Source: Haplomitrium mnioides
Lineage: Eukaryota > Marchantiophyta > Haplomitriopsida > Calobryales
Length of the DNA: 29,366 bases
Assembly: GCA_049999725.1 (NCBI GenBank)
Contig: JBNGIS010016879.1
Span: 1 to 29,366, forward strand
Reading direction: 5' to 3'
Position numbers and translations under genes: made by a program. Below, piece after piece: positions 9,302-18,599 of this stretch. A model generated the notes under the pieces. It worked only from the letters and a program-made list of their open reading frames with translations. It was not told where the DNA came from and did no database searches. Each line of letters starts with the position of its first letter. Positions within the stretch are counted from its first letter, which is position 1.

Positions 9302-9822
9302 TGGGAGCTCAAGCATGGAGCTGCAGCCACCAAGTACAAGGCACACCTGGTAGCCTAGGGATAACTGCAGAAGAAAGGTATTGATTTTCAGGAACAATCA
9401 CCCAAACAGAGGTGAAGTTGGCATCAATCCGCTACCAACTGGCCATTGCACCAGATATGGACAGGGAAGTTTGTGAAGTCAGGTTTCCTGAATAAATATC
9501 TGAAGGAAGAGACCTGTATGGTGCAACCTGCAGGGTTTGAGGCACCTGAAAAGGAATACAAGGTGTGTGTCTCCTTTGGAAGACTCCATATGGACTGGAG
9601 CTGTCCTCAATAGCATGGTATGAGAAGATAGACCAGTACCTGCAGAGTGGTGGATATGCATGATACGAATCTGATCACAGCATGTACTGCTCAGAGGAAA
9701 AGGGGTCTATCGTCACAATCACTGTATATGACCTGCCGTTATTCAGTGTTATCTGAATTTGCTGCACAGCATGAAGCATGGTCTGACTAACCCATTTGAG
9801 AAGTGGACCTTGGAGTGGTACA
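9302..9822 (+). pseudogene. Copia-1 reverse transcriptase middle part
   Basis: Right of insertion B the reverse transcriptase continues with KYKAHLVA and QKKGIDFQE (family: RYKARLVAKGYxQxxGIDFxETFSP), then FLNKYLKEETCMVQPAGFE, SIWTGAVLNSM, WYEKIDQYLQSGGY, YCSEEKGSIVTITVYDL and LGVVHYI. These are RVT_2 blocks spread over three frames with stops. The catalytic YVDD block is not preserved (VYDLPLFS). Confidence 0.8.
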
Positions 9823-9830
9823 CTACATAT

Positions 9831-10634
9831 TAGTTATGAAGCTGTGGAGAGCAAAACTAACCACAACAACACTTAAATGGAAGCTGCAATAGTCTAGGAA
9901 AAACCTACACATATCACAACTGTGCACGCATAGAATGCAGCCTTTACTCTGTGGTGTCAGACACAAAGTTTCAGACTATTCAGCCTCATCATGTGTAGCA
10001 GTGACAAGCTGCCACAACTTCCTGCTGGTTTCGTCAGTTCCCGACAGCAGGTCCAGATCAATTGTCATACTGAGTTTCTGCCACTTTCCGGAAGTAACGG
10101 GAAAACTCAGTCATGATGATGCCTAGCACTCCACCACGAATCCAACTAATCAAAATCTGTCAACGCTCAAGCATCAGCTTGCGACATCATTCATTTCACT
10201 TTAGTTTGATCTTGTGAAGCAAACATCCAAGAGCATAACTCCCAGAGAGGTCTGCTGAAAAGTTAGTGATTGGGGCCTTCTGCACCCTGAACATAGCACA
10301 TGAAGCTTATCACTGGTGACTACTTGGATGCAGAACATCCGCTAAAGTCACTGAATATATTAGTTATGAAGCTGTGGAGAGCAAAACTAACCACAACAAC
10401 ACTTGAATGGAAGCTGCAATAGTCTAGGAAAAACCTACACATATCACAACTGTGCACGCATAGAGTGCAGCCTTGACTCTGTGGTGTCAGGCACAAAGTT
10501 TCAGACTATTCAGCCTCATCATGTGTAGCAGTGACAAGCTGCCACAACTTCCTGCTGGTTTCGTCAGTTCCCGACAGCAGGTCCTGATCAATCGTCGTAC
10601 TGAGTTTCTGCCACTTTCCAGAAGTAACAGGAAA
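9831..10634 (-). mobile_element. Retroposon-like insertion C, dimer
   Basis: Two head-to-tail units: 9831-10360 (530 bp, complete) and 10361-10634 (274 bp, truncated). The plus left end TAGTTATGAAG is shared with A and B; the right end is AACAGGAAA. The duplication ACTACATAT flanks it at 9822-9830 and 10635-10643. It splits the copia-1 RT segment VHYI/GIQVIG, which reads in one frame when the insertion is removed. Short frames at 9935-10126 and 10473-10658 read the same unit and are not called as genes. Confidence 0.87.
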
Positions 10635-10642
10635 ACTACATA

Positions 10643-11190
10643 TTTGGGATACAGGTGATTGGAGACAGGAATACAAGGAGCTCAATCAGCAAAGGAAGTT
10701 ACAAACTGTTAGAAGGTACTTGAAGGGTACAAGGGATCTTGGCATTACCTGCTATGGTGATAAAGGGATCAAGCTTACTGGCAACAGTGATGCAGATTGG
10801 GGAGGAGATTCAATTCTGGACATGTGTTTACCATGGGAGATGGAGCTATCTTGAGGAGCAGTAAAATGCAGAGGACCACCACCATTTTCATCGACTGAAA
10901 CTGAGTACAGAGCATTGCCAAATGCCTGTAAGGAAGCTGCCTGGATTCAAAAGTTGCTTGATTGGGTTCAAGCAAGGGACACATTTTTTTTGTGTGACAA
11001 CCTTCCATGCATGGAACTGGCACCAATCTAGTCCACCATCCAAACACAAACACATTGACTTCCAGTATCACTTCATACCTGCTTTGAAATTAAGTGGAAC
11101 TGGAGTATTGTGTGACAGTGGAGATGGCAGCTGATGTTCTCACCAGAGCATTGCCCAAAGAGTGATACTTCAAGACGATCAACAAATTTG
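10643..11190 (+). pseudogene. Copia-1 RT end and RNase H remnant
   Basis: After insertion C the element resumes with GIQVIG. RYLKGTRDLGITCYGDKGIK and LTGNSDADWGGD give the RNase H entry with its first Asp; FSSTETEYRALPNACKEAAW gives the SSTEAEYxAL block with the catalytic Glu. KHIDFQYHFI and AADVLTRALPKE close the domain, as in copia RNase H (KHIDVRYHFI, xADxLTKALP). A deletion removes the SGYVF part between the first two blocks. Frames change several times. Confidence 0.85.
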
Positions 11191-11219
11191 GGATGTACAG
11201 GAACATGTGATACATGGGG

Positions 11220-11340
11220 GTGTTGAAAATGTATCTTTGCTGCTGTGAAGTAGCCAGCTCTGACACCATGTTGGAAATGTTCCTTTGCTTCTGTAAATAG
11301 AGACAACTATCTAGCTGGCTAGTTTAGCTAGCTAACAGGT
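11220..11340. repeat. Two adjacent copia LTR-like ends with PBS-like motif between
   Basis: TGTTGAAAATGTATCTTTGC at 11220 directly follows the GGGGG polypurine run of copia-1, as a 3' LTR should. A homologous start, TGTTGGAAATGTTCCTTTGC, occurs at 11267. Directly before it, AGCTCTGACACCA (11254-11266) is the reverse complement of TGGTGTCAGAGCT, close to the copia primer-binding site TGGTATCAGAGCT for initiator tRNA-Met. That arrangement fits an LTR/PBS junction of an element on the minus strand. The LTR-like sequence continues through TAGCTAGCTAACAGG and a TATTTTAAGG box to about 11340 or further. Confidence 0.5.
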
Positions 11341-11382
11341 ATTTTAAGGGCTGCCAAGATATATTCACTCGAGGCCCCCTTG

Positions 11383-11533
11383 TGACATTTATGCATGTGG
11401 CAGTGAGCAGTTAGCGATAGGCTCAGAAATAGGACGATTCTAAGGCAAGCACATGCCTTATGACATTTATGCATGTGGCAGTGAGCAGTTAGCCATAGGC
11501 TCAGAAATAGGACGAATCTAAGGCAAGCACATG
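11383..11533. repeat. 78-bp tandem duplication
   Basis: Units 11383-11460 and 11461-11533 share TGACATTTATGCATGTGGCA at their starts and AAGGCAAGCACATG at their ends, with two or three substitutions between them. Confidence 0.93.
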
Positions 11534-12207
11534 TGAATCCACCTTAGGGCTATTCCCCTGCCACGTTCGAGTATAGCTGCACCCTTGGTCTGAATGCTGG
11601 CGCCCATTTGTACCCTAGCAAATGCTGGTTCCATTTGTGTATATATTCGTGAGGAACCCTCGATTCATCCTCAGCAAACAATATTTCCTGTTGGCATTCG
11701 TCCTCTGGTTCCATATATGTGAAGGTTGCAGCATCGCGACCTTTTCTCCTGCATATCGCGTTTGAGCAGCAGAAGCATTTTCGATGGCCAAGCTTACTGC
11801 CGAAAATCGTATCATGATTACGAATGATTTCCCGGCGTTGTTCCCAGCTTCGTGAGAAGGTTGCAAGTTGTGAGAAGGTGGCGAATATCAGAGCGCTGAG
11901 GAAAAGCTTGAGCGTTTACTGTTTGTCTGCCTCCTATTCATTCGCGAATCAGCATTTCGGGTCTGCCCTCTAGCGGGTGACCATACTGCCTTCATCGCGC
12001 GATCATACTGCCTTCATCGCGATTGTATTTCCAGGGCAGGGGACCAGCCTGCTTATCTTACGTTTTAGCATTTCGGGTGTCTCTCCTTACACGCGATTTT
12101 CAGGTGTGTCTCTCTTTCGCCAACTTACTTAACTCTTCACGTGGAACTTTGAGTATAATATCTAACAGACCTATAGATCAAAGCCACCACGAGCACCCTG
12201 AGAATAA
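11534..12207. other. Gene-free stretch with a small tandem repeat
   Basis: No gene is recognised. CATACTGCCTTCATCGCG occurs at 11982-11999 and 12004-12021 (period 22). AGCATTTCGGGT occurs near 11951 and near 12067. The stretch may be the body of an LTR beginning near 11267, but no matching second LTR is present in the window. Confidence 0.4.
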
Positions 12208-12552
12208 TTGACAATGATTACGAAAAGGGAAGCTACAACACAACACGGGCAGCGTCAACAGCGCTTCACAGGGGAAAACTCAGCAACAACGAGGTTGAGG
12301 CAGAACGAATTGAACAGAGAGAGATCTAGAGCAAACCCGCCAGAACCAAAAGACATCCCGAATAAGTTACAACACAAGGTAGAGTATAAAATTGCAAATG
12401 AGAGGTCCTTACCCACCAGTCCTGGACACCAAAAAAACAGAGAGCATACTATATTAGTAGAAGGCATAGGGGGAACGACGCCATTCGAGGTTACTTCCAC
12501 CAAGCATGCAGAAGAACCTGATGACAAGTTACCTGACAAACCCGAGCCCTGA
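12208..12552 (+). other. Open frame of 114 codons, charged, unrecognised
   Basis: The frame starts MTMITKREATTQHGQRQQRF and is rich in Lys, Arg, Glu, Thr and Pro, without hydrophobic segments. It resembles no family I know. Its position after LTR-like DNA and its composition could suit a degenerate Gag or leader peptide of a retrotransposon, but no zinc knuckle or pol follows. It may be an accident of the purine-rich strand. Confidence 0.2.
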
Positions 12553-13505
12553 AGCCCCTACCAGCTTTGATAGTAGTGTCCTGCACATAACAGAGTTCAA
12601 GCCCAGTCAAAGACAAGCAGCAGCGATCTAGCCTTGCGAACTCCGGCTCCAAGCGCTAAATCTGAATCAAGAAGAGGGCTATAGTTGTAAAGCAAAGAAG
12701 AGCCAAGAGGCGTGAGGTGATAGATCTGCAAGTCAGCGAGCACAAGGAAGCGCAAAGCACAATACCTGACAAAGTTTGAATGGAGTAAGGGTGACATAGG
12801 AAGGTCGAATATTAGGCTAGTAGTGGAGGTCAATGCAAGAGTCAAGCACGGAGGAAACAAAGACTTGATGCAGCCGGAAGATTGCGACAGGAATCCAACA
12901 GTAGAGGCAGAAGCAAAAACACCAATGTGAGTGAAACGATTGGAGCGAAGGAGCCAATGAAGCCGGGAGGAAGACGGAAAGCAAAAGTAGGCAATGAAGA
13001 TCAACAGAAGGAGAGTGAGATGGAATGTAGGAGGAGACCAGAAAGAGAAGGAAGGGTCTTGACCCTTGCTTTTCCGAAGGCAGCACAGGAAGGCAATGCT
13101 ACGGTGAGAGTCGTGCGAATGCATGCATAGACCCAAGGAGAAAAACAAAGGAAGAAACTCCCTCCGGGAAGCATGACCAGGGAGCTTCAACAGTCAGGCA
13201 TACAAGAGATGCTTAAGGGAACAAAAAGGCCGTCGGAGAGAAATTCAGCAACCTAAAGAAATGAACGGCAAAAGCAACGCGCCAAGATATAGCCGATGGA
13301 CAGCCAACCGAGTAGTAGAATTGGCTCACATCTTGCCAGAGAACAGCAGCGCGAGAGGGAAGATGCGAGGGTCTTCTGCCCGATAAGGAGTTGCACATTC
13401 GATAGAAGGGGATATCCAATATATGCTCAAATTTTAGGTGCTTCTCGCATATTGTTTCGGGACACGTTAGGTAAAGGAAATGGTTGGACCCATCATAGTC
13501 ACGAA
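12553..13505. other. Purine-rich stretch without supported gene
   Basis: The plus strand is strongly A/G-rich up to about 13300. This opens a long minus-strand frame at 12597-13190 (197 codons) full of Leu, Ser, Phe and Cys, which looks like a composition artefact. A plus frame at 12882-13130 is Lys/Arg/Glu-rich and also unrecognised. The same bias is seen at 4980-5780. Confidence 0.4.
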
Positions 13506-13769
13506 TGTTAGGATATATTTAGTAACGATATAAGTAAGATTAAATGATGTTTACTAATCTAGTATTAGGTTATTAATCTATAATTAGTAACCACATTAGC
13601 TTAAGCTTAACCTAGGATTAAGGTAACAAAGACACATGATTGTATTATTGAGATAATTGATTATATGAAAAGACATTGAGAGGAGAAGAAAGAGAGTAAG
13701 AATTTCATCACACTTGTGCATGAGCTAATGAGCCATTGTTGAGTACCTATTGTATGATTCATTCCAACA
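13506..13769 (+). repeat. 5' LTR of copia-2 (264 bp)
   Basis: It starts TGTTAGGATATATTTAG and ends ATTCATTCCAACA. Compared by eye with the 3' LTR it has roughly 25 differences (about 90% identity), including a small rearranged stretch around GCTTAAGCTTAACC. This divergence implies an old insertion. Confidence 0.93.
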
Positions 13770-13790
13770 CGTTATGAGCACTTGCTCTTG
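13770..13790 (+). promoter_or_regulatory. Possible primer-binding site of copia-2
   Basis: Directly after the 5' LTR comes CGTTATGAGCACTTGCTC. It lacks the usual TGGTATCAGAGC complement of a tRNA 3' end. GTTATGAGC instead looks like the complement of a CAU anticodon loop, as in copia elements primed by a cleaved tRNA-Met half. This is an inference from one short match. Confidence 0.35.
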
Positions 13791-16548
13791 CTTATCTATA
13801 TAATTTTTAAAATTTTTTCTATAATTTATAAATTTTTTCTATAGAAAAAAATTTCAGATTTGATAGTTGAGTGCTTCATGTCTTATAACTCATATACTAT
13901 TTATATTATTTCTTTTTATTTTCCCTTTTCTATTGCTCAGATCTATTATATTGAAGAAAGAGGAATCTATGAAAATTTCTATGAAGAAAAAACAGATGAA
14001 ATTTTGAAATTTTTGAAGATTCAAGGCACAATTGGAGTCATCTAGGGTAGGACGTGAGGTCGCCCAGGAAATGTGACCCTATACAAATTGGAATCATTCG
14101 ATTTGTTGAAGTATCGAAGGAGAACTACTGCAGATTGCATTTTTTGAAATTTTCAAGATTCTTTACTATCTTTGACAAATTTTTGATTGAACTGAGCAGG
14201 AGAGCCTGCGCAATCCAATTCTGAGCACAGAGCAATTTGAATCATTCGATTTCATCAAGAATTGAGCAAGCAATTCTCAGATTTCAAACGGTTGAAATCG
14301 TGAGAAGATTATAGTTGCGAGTTGCAAGAGGGGCGAAACATCAATATGTCGGAGTTTTGGCGGTGATCAACTTTTCTTCAAAGAGACTCAATCAAGACGA
14401 AGTAATGAAATATCATTGTTTCACGTTCTTTGAAACGAGAAATTTCAAAGTTGGAGAAAGTTCGACATTCTACATTTTCTGAAAGTTCGATAAGGAATCA
14501 AGCTATTTAATTGAAAAACGACGAAGTATCACTGTTTCGACACCAATTTGCAAAAGTTTGAAAGGGTGCAAATCGGAAAGTTCAAAAGTTTTTTGAAGGC
14601 TTTTTGAATTTGTATATATCACCTTTTCAGCGAAAGTTCAAAACCAGCTATTCAGTAAAGGTTGAAAGTTCGAAGCTATCCTTTCAATATCAAATTTTTG
14701 TTTTATCACCATTTCATCAACTTTATATTATTTTATTGAAATTTTGAACTGACTTTGTCGAGACAAATTGAAAGTTCGACAACTCGAAAAGATTCTTGTA
14801 CGGTGAAATAACAATTTATCTTTATTTTGGCGATTTTATATTAAACTATTGAAATTTTGATAGTGGCGTTTTCAGTGAATCAAGAAAGTTAGAAAGAGCT
14901 TGAAGGGATACCAAAACAGCATTGTATCGCTATTTTGGCATTTGAAGAAAAAAAAAACATATAAAACTAACTATCCTAGCTCGGAGGGGAAGCCGCCCCT
15001 TCTGTTTTTATAACCTATCTAAAACCGCCATGTGTCATTGCTATATGTCTATGGGACTTACTAACCCCACCCAGTCGCTAAGGTGAGGTGCTATATCGAA
15101 AGGAAGGAAGAGTGGTGTGGATATATACATGAATCGAGTTTTCTGATTCTTCTTATGGGGTCATTCGGCGGTCGCTGGTGAAGCAACGCCTGGTCCGGTA
15201 ATTGAGCTATCATCCGAACCTCCAGATTCACTACCAAGCCTATTTAAATCACCGAAGCAACAAGATGGAGCCTGAGCTTACGCTAAGTCCATCAAAGCTA
15301 TCTTAAAGGATTTCCGAAGCACTAGAAACTCCCCGAACCTATCAGTTTGAAGAGGAGGAGAGTTCTGCTTCAAGAAATCAATCTTTGTGCATCCAAATCG
15401 ACTTATTTTTCGAATTTGAGCATACATAAAGGATCGCCTGCTCCATGCGAACATTTCGAGCTCTCATTTATACATTTTGGTTGAGAAATGGATACACACT
15501 GAGCTCTTGAATTTCTGATCTTGTGAAACAGAACACCATAACACTTGTGCTATGATCTTTAGTGTTCAAGTGCATGGAATTTGATATATAAAGGACATTT
15601 GGAGTTAGATACAACCAAAACTCTATTATGAGATCTAAATTGAAGCATCTGACCTATTAATTTGACATTCAGATCTACTCAACTCCTAATTTACATATAC
15701 ATTCACTCTATTTCATTCAACTGACGATTTGTGGATCATTGACATTACCTACATGTCTGATTGGAATCATATTACGCCATTTAATTGTTCAAAACATGTC
15801 TATATACTTGTACTATCAGTTCATATACTCTAATACTATATTTTTATAGAAAATGAAAATATGAGACTGAGACCAAAAAAGTAAACAACATATAACATTT
15901 TGAGATAAACTTGATAGTCTGATACTTGATATTATCTATACTCTTCTCTCTATTAATTAAACAAACTCAGAATAGGTTATTGTGATGTTCAAAATATAAG
16001 ATCTATCATACTGATTCTGTAAGCGGCATAACAGTTCAAATTGATTAGTTGGCTCACAGTTTTGATCAAAATTGAGCAAGCTAGAAGCCACAACTAATTC
16101 ATAAGGTTTGGAACTATCTATTTAACCACATCAGCTATCAATCTCAATATTTGATCAGAGATACAACTTCAAGATTTATGGTTCTACTTTTCATAAACTG
16201 GTTACATATTTTGGAAATTCTATCAAAGTTCAACAACCTGTTGTTGCTTGGAGCAGACAGTTTTTTACATCGGACTTGGTTGGTGACATCTGGACTGCTA
16301 CAAGAGCCTGCACCAACACTCAATTTGATATATACAGAGTCAACCCCTTGCCTACTACAAGAAGAAGAGGGAAGTCATTTTCATAATAACTCTATTATAA
16401 CTTTTTGTTATGGAACTATAAAATTCAAATAACATGAAACATTAAAAGCATTCTATTATTATATATCAGAACTCTATTAGCTTATTAGAATACAAAATCT
16501 TTTAAATTTTCATTTTCTTCATTTCAGTATAGACCTACAATCTAAAGG
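13791..16548. other. Long untranslated leader of copia-2
   Basis: Some 2.8 kb of AT-rich sequence lies between LTR and gag, far more than most copia leaders. It holds a small frame at 13860-14045 (61 codons, rich in Tyr, Ile and Phe) and one at 16151-16432 (93 codons); neither resembles a known protein. Between 14400 and 14900 it has degenerate repeats such as GACGAAGTA...TCA(C/T)TGTTTC at about 14397 and 14519. A more GC-rich block at about 14975-15240 stands out from the rest and may be an older insertion. Confidence 0.5.
14439..14778. promoter_or_regulatory. Cluster of seven GAAnnTTC heat-shock-element-like motifs
   Basis: GAAATTTC is at 14439-14446, and GAAAGTTC begins at 14456, 14481, 14576, 14632, 14664 and 14770, each of these six followed by GA or AA. 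GAAnnTTC is the two-unit core of a heat-shock element bound by HSF proteins. The cluster lies about 0.7-1 kb inside the copia-2 transcript region, which is unusual for a promoter element. The motif may simply reflect amplification of a repeat. Confidence 0.45.
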
Positions 16549-17627
16549 ATGGAAAAACTAAGCTTCAAGAGTCTGACCATAGAGGGGGAGAATTATCTCT
16601 TCTGGTTACTAAATGCTGCAACACACCTAGTTTCCAAGGGATTTGAGACTCCTATCCTCACTGATGAGGATATAAATGCTCAGCAGAAAGCTCAAGCTTT
16701 GGTGTTCTTGAGACACCATCTGTCTGACCCTTTGAAATTGCAATACTTGAATGAGAGTAATCCAAGACTCTTATGGGACACTTTGAAAGAACGGTTTGAC
16801 CATACAAAGACTATCCATTTGCTTAAAGCCAAGCATGATTGGGTTAACCTGAGAGTTCATGACTTCACATCCATATCTAAATACAATAGTGAACTCTTCA
16901 GGATCATTAGTCAATTAACTTTATGTCGTCATCCAGTTTCAGATGAGGAGCAGATAGAAAAGACTTTATCCACTTTTCATCCTTCAAACATGATCTTGTC
17001 TACACAGTACATGAATATGAAGTTCAGAAGGTATTCTGAATAAATTGCATGTCTTCTACTTGCAGAAAAGCATCAGGACTTGTTATTAAAAAATTCTAAG
17101 ACTAGATCTCTTGGTACTTTTTCTATTACTCAACCACCTGAAGTGCATTTAACAAACCAATGAGTAACAAAAGACAACCAAGACAAAGAGCCAGATTTGG
17201 TTCCAATATGCAAACGTCAAATAAGGGAAAAGCCTCTATCACTAGTGTTAATAATAAGCAATTCAGAGAGAGGGGCAGAGCCAAAGGATCTGCTGGAAAC
17301 TTTTACCCAAAGGGACAAAGAGGTGCAAGACCTCAAAACAGAGGCAAGAATATGCCCTCTTCCAGCAACACCAAAGGCTTAGTTAGATATACCAGATGTG
17401 GTACACTAGGCCATGTTCAGAAAATGTGCAAAATACCAGCACATCTTGTAGCACTATATGCCCAAGACCAGAGCAAACAAAATAATATAGAGAACCATTG
17501 TGTGTTCTTGGAACAAGAAGATACTTTGAGTGATTATATCCAGAAAGATGATGATCTGGATGTTCCAGAGAATCATATGTTTCTCAATGCAAGCTCATCC
17601 TACGACCAGCAATATCCAAGACTATGA
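16549..17627 (+). pseudogene. Copia-2 gag, interrupted
   Basis: The frame from the ATG at 16549 is open for 164 codons and matches the plant copia Gag (UBN2 domain): LTIEGENYLFWLLNAATHLV, FLRHHLSDPLKLQYL, LWDTLKERFDHTKTIHL, YNSELFRIISQL and STFHPSNM. A TAA at 17041-17043 replaces the expected Leu codon before IACLLLAEKHQDLLLKN; the frame then continues to a TGA at 17161. A +2 frame at 17160-17627 carries the basic C-terminal part and a zinc knuckle, YTRCGTLGHVQKMC, in which the first Cys has become Tyr. HLVALYAQ after the knuckle is the family's usual continuation. The protein would normally coat the RNA and form the particle. Protease is absent after it. Confidence 0.88.
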
Positions 17628-17635
17628 TGGATATA

Positions 17636-18308
17636 CATATGCTTCTTGAGCGCTTACACGCAGATGTGTGTGTGTCTTATTGACCCACCAAGTAGACCTT
17701 TTCGGTACTTCTTGGTGATAATCTGCACGCCATCAAAATGGTCACAAGTCTCGTTACTCTCTACCCAAAATTTAGTTTTCCCTAGGATGCTAGCACACAT
17801 TCTTAAATTGAAAGCTCAATTTCCAGAAAATCCAGTAAAGGTCCTAAGGGCTGACAATGCGGGGGGGTTTACGTCTAAAAATTTTGACAATTTTTGTATG
17901 ACTATGAAAGAGTTATACGCAACATATAGGCTAGCAGCATTTAATACTTTATCCCCTCACCAACTTGCCTATGGGACTATTCTCGATCTCTCTCATCTTC
18001 GTATTTTTGGTTGTCAAGTCTTTATTCTAATTTTGGGACTGAAAATGACAAAGATAGGACCTCAATGACAGAAGGGCATATATGTGGGCTATAAATCCCC
18101 ATCGATTATACAATATCTTGAACCATCCACAACTGATGTATTTCAGGCAAGATTCATTAACTACCACTTCTATAAGGATATATTCCCATCTTTGTTTGAA
18201 GATAAAACTTCCTCAATACCGAAAAAGTTGGAATGGGAGAAAGTATCCACTTTATGGATATATCAAAGAACAAGGTAGCGTGAGGACGAAGTCAGGAGAC
18301 TTCTTCAC
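17636..18308 (+). pseudogene. Copia-2 integrase with internal deletion
   Basis: LLERLHADVCVS gives the start of the core, with PPSRPFRYFLVIICTPSKWS and LLSTQNLVF in the following frame. LKAQFPENPVKVLRADNAG carries the second catalytic Asp. After NFDNFCMTMKE the sequence jumps to FNTLSPHQLAYG, so about 60-70 residues including the catalytic Glu and the QNGLAE motif are missing. The C-terminal part continues with DLSHLRIFGCQV and, after a stop at 18066, YKSPSIIQYLEPSTTDVFQA and RFINYHF (18088-18170). The zinc-binding pre-integrase domain and the protease are missing upstream. Confidence 0.85.
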
Positions 18309-18584
18309 TTGACTAAGACTGTCAAACGGTTGCCTGACTCATTTAATGAGATTGTAAAGGTAGCACGATCACACAATTCTACTGTAAATGTACCTGCAAG
18401 GATTCAAGACATTACTACAACAGCGAGTGATCAATTACCAATGCAAAAGAGAGGACGGCCTTTAGGCTTGAAAGACTCTAAGCCAAGGCAACAAAATACG
18501 ATAAAGAGGACTACTTTCTCTACTGATGGACCTCTACTATTGTCATCATCATCATCATCATCTCAGCCTACTATATCTCTTTGA
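18309..18584 (+). pseudogene. Copia-2 integrase-to-RT hinge with poly-Ser microsatellite
   Basis: The 91-codon frame contains NVPARIQDITTTASDQLPMQ followed by KRGRPLGLKDSKPRQQ, which is the AT-hook-like basic hinge (KRGRPxGSKDxxPR) common in this copia family. It ends in a run of Ser codons encoded by the (TCA)n repeat at 18543-18562. Confidence 0.75.
18543..18562. repeat. (TCA)n microsatellite, about 7 units
   Basis: Uninterrupted TCA triplets encode serines in the local frame. Confidence 0.9.
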
Positions 18585-18599
18585 GAGATCCCAGGTAAT

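Larger units (their letters stand above)
5806..11219 (+). mobile_element. Decayed Ty1/copia retrotransposon (copia-1) with nested insertions
   Basis: Remnants of gag, integrase, reverse transcriptase and RNase H appear in the copia order (IN before RT) on the plus strand, broken by many stops and frameshifts. Three insertions of an unrelated family interrupt it at 7271-7392, 8373-9288 and 9831-10634. The internal region ends with the GGGGG run at 11215-11219, followed by an LTR-like TGTTG start at 11220. No 5' LTR was found. The base composition is more GC-rich than the second copia element. It cannot encode functional proteins. Confidence 0.85.

Noticed and set aside
8373-10634. Insertions B and C as LTR-LTR tandems (solo LTR retrotransposon)
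   Set aside because: No TG...CA ends, and the outer end differs between copies, which LTR elements would not show.
683-11219. tRNA or rRNA genes
   Set aside because: I found no cloverleaf with A/B boxes and no ribosomal motifs on inspection; the PBS-like match at 11254 belongs to an LTR junction.
12208-12225. MTMITK start suggesting lacZ-alpha vector contamination; ATGATTACGAA also at 11813
   Set aside because: The match is limited to about a dozen bases and is not followed by vector polylinker or lacZ sequence.
12597-13190. 197-codon minus-strand open frame as a gene
   Set aside because: Explained by the purine-rich opposite strand; Leu/Ser/Phe/Cys composition and no recognisable domain.
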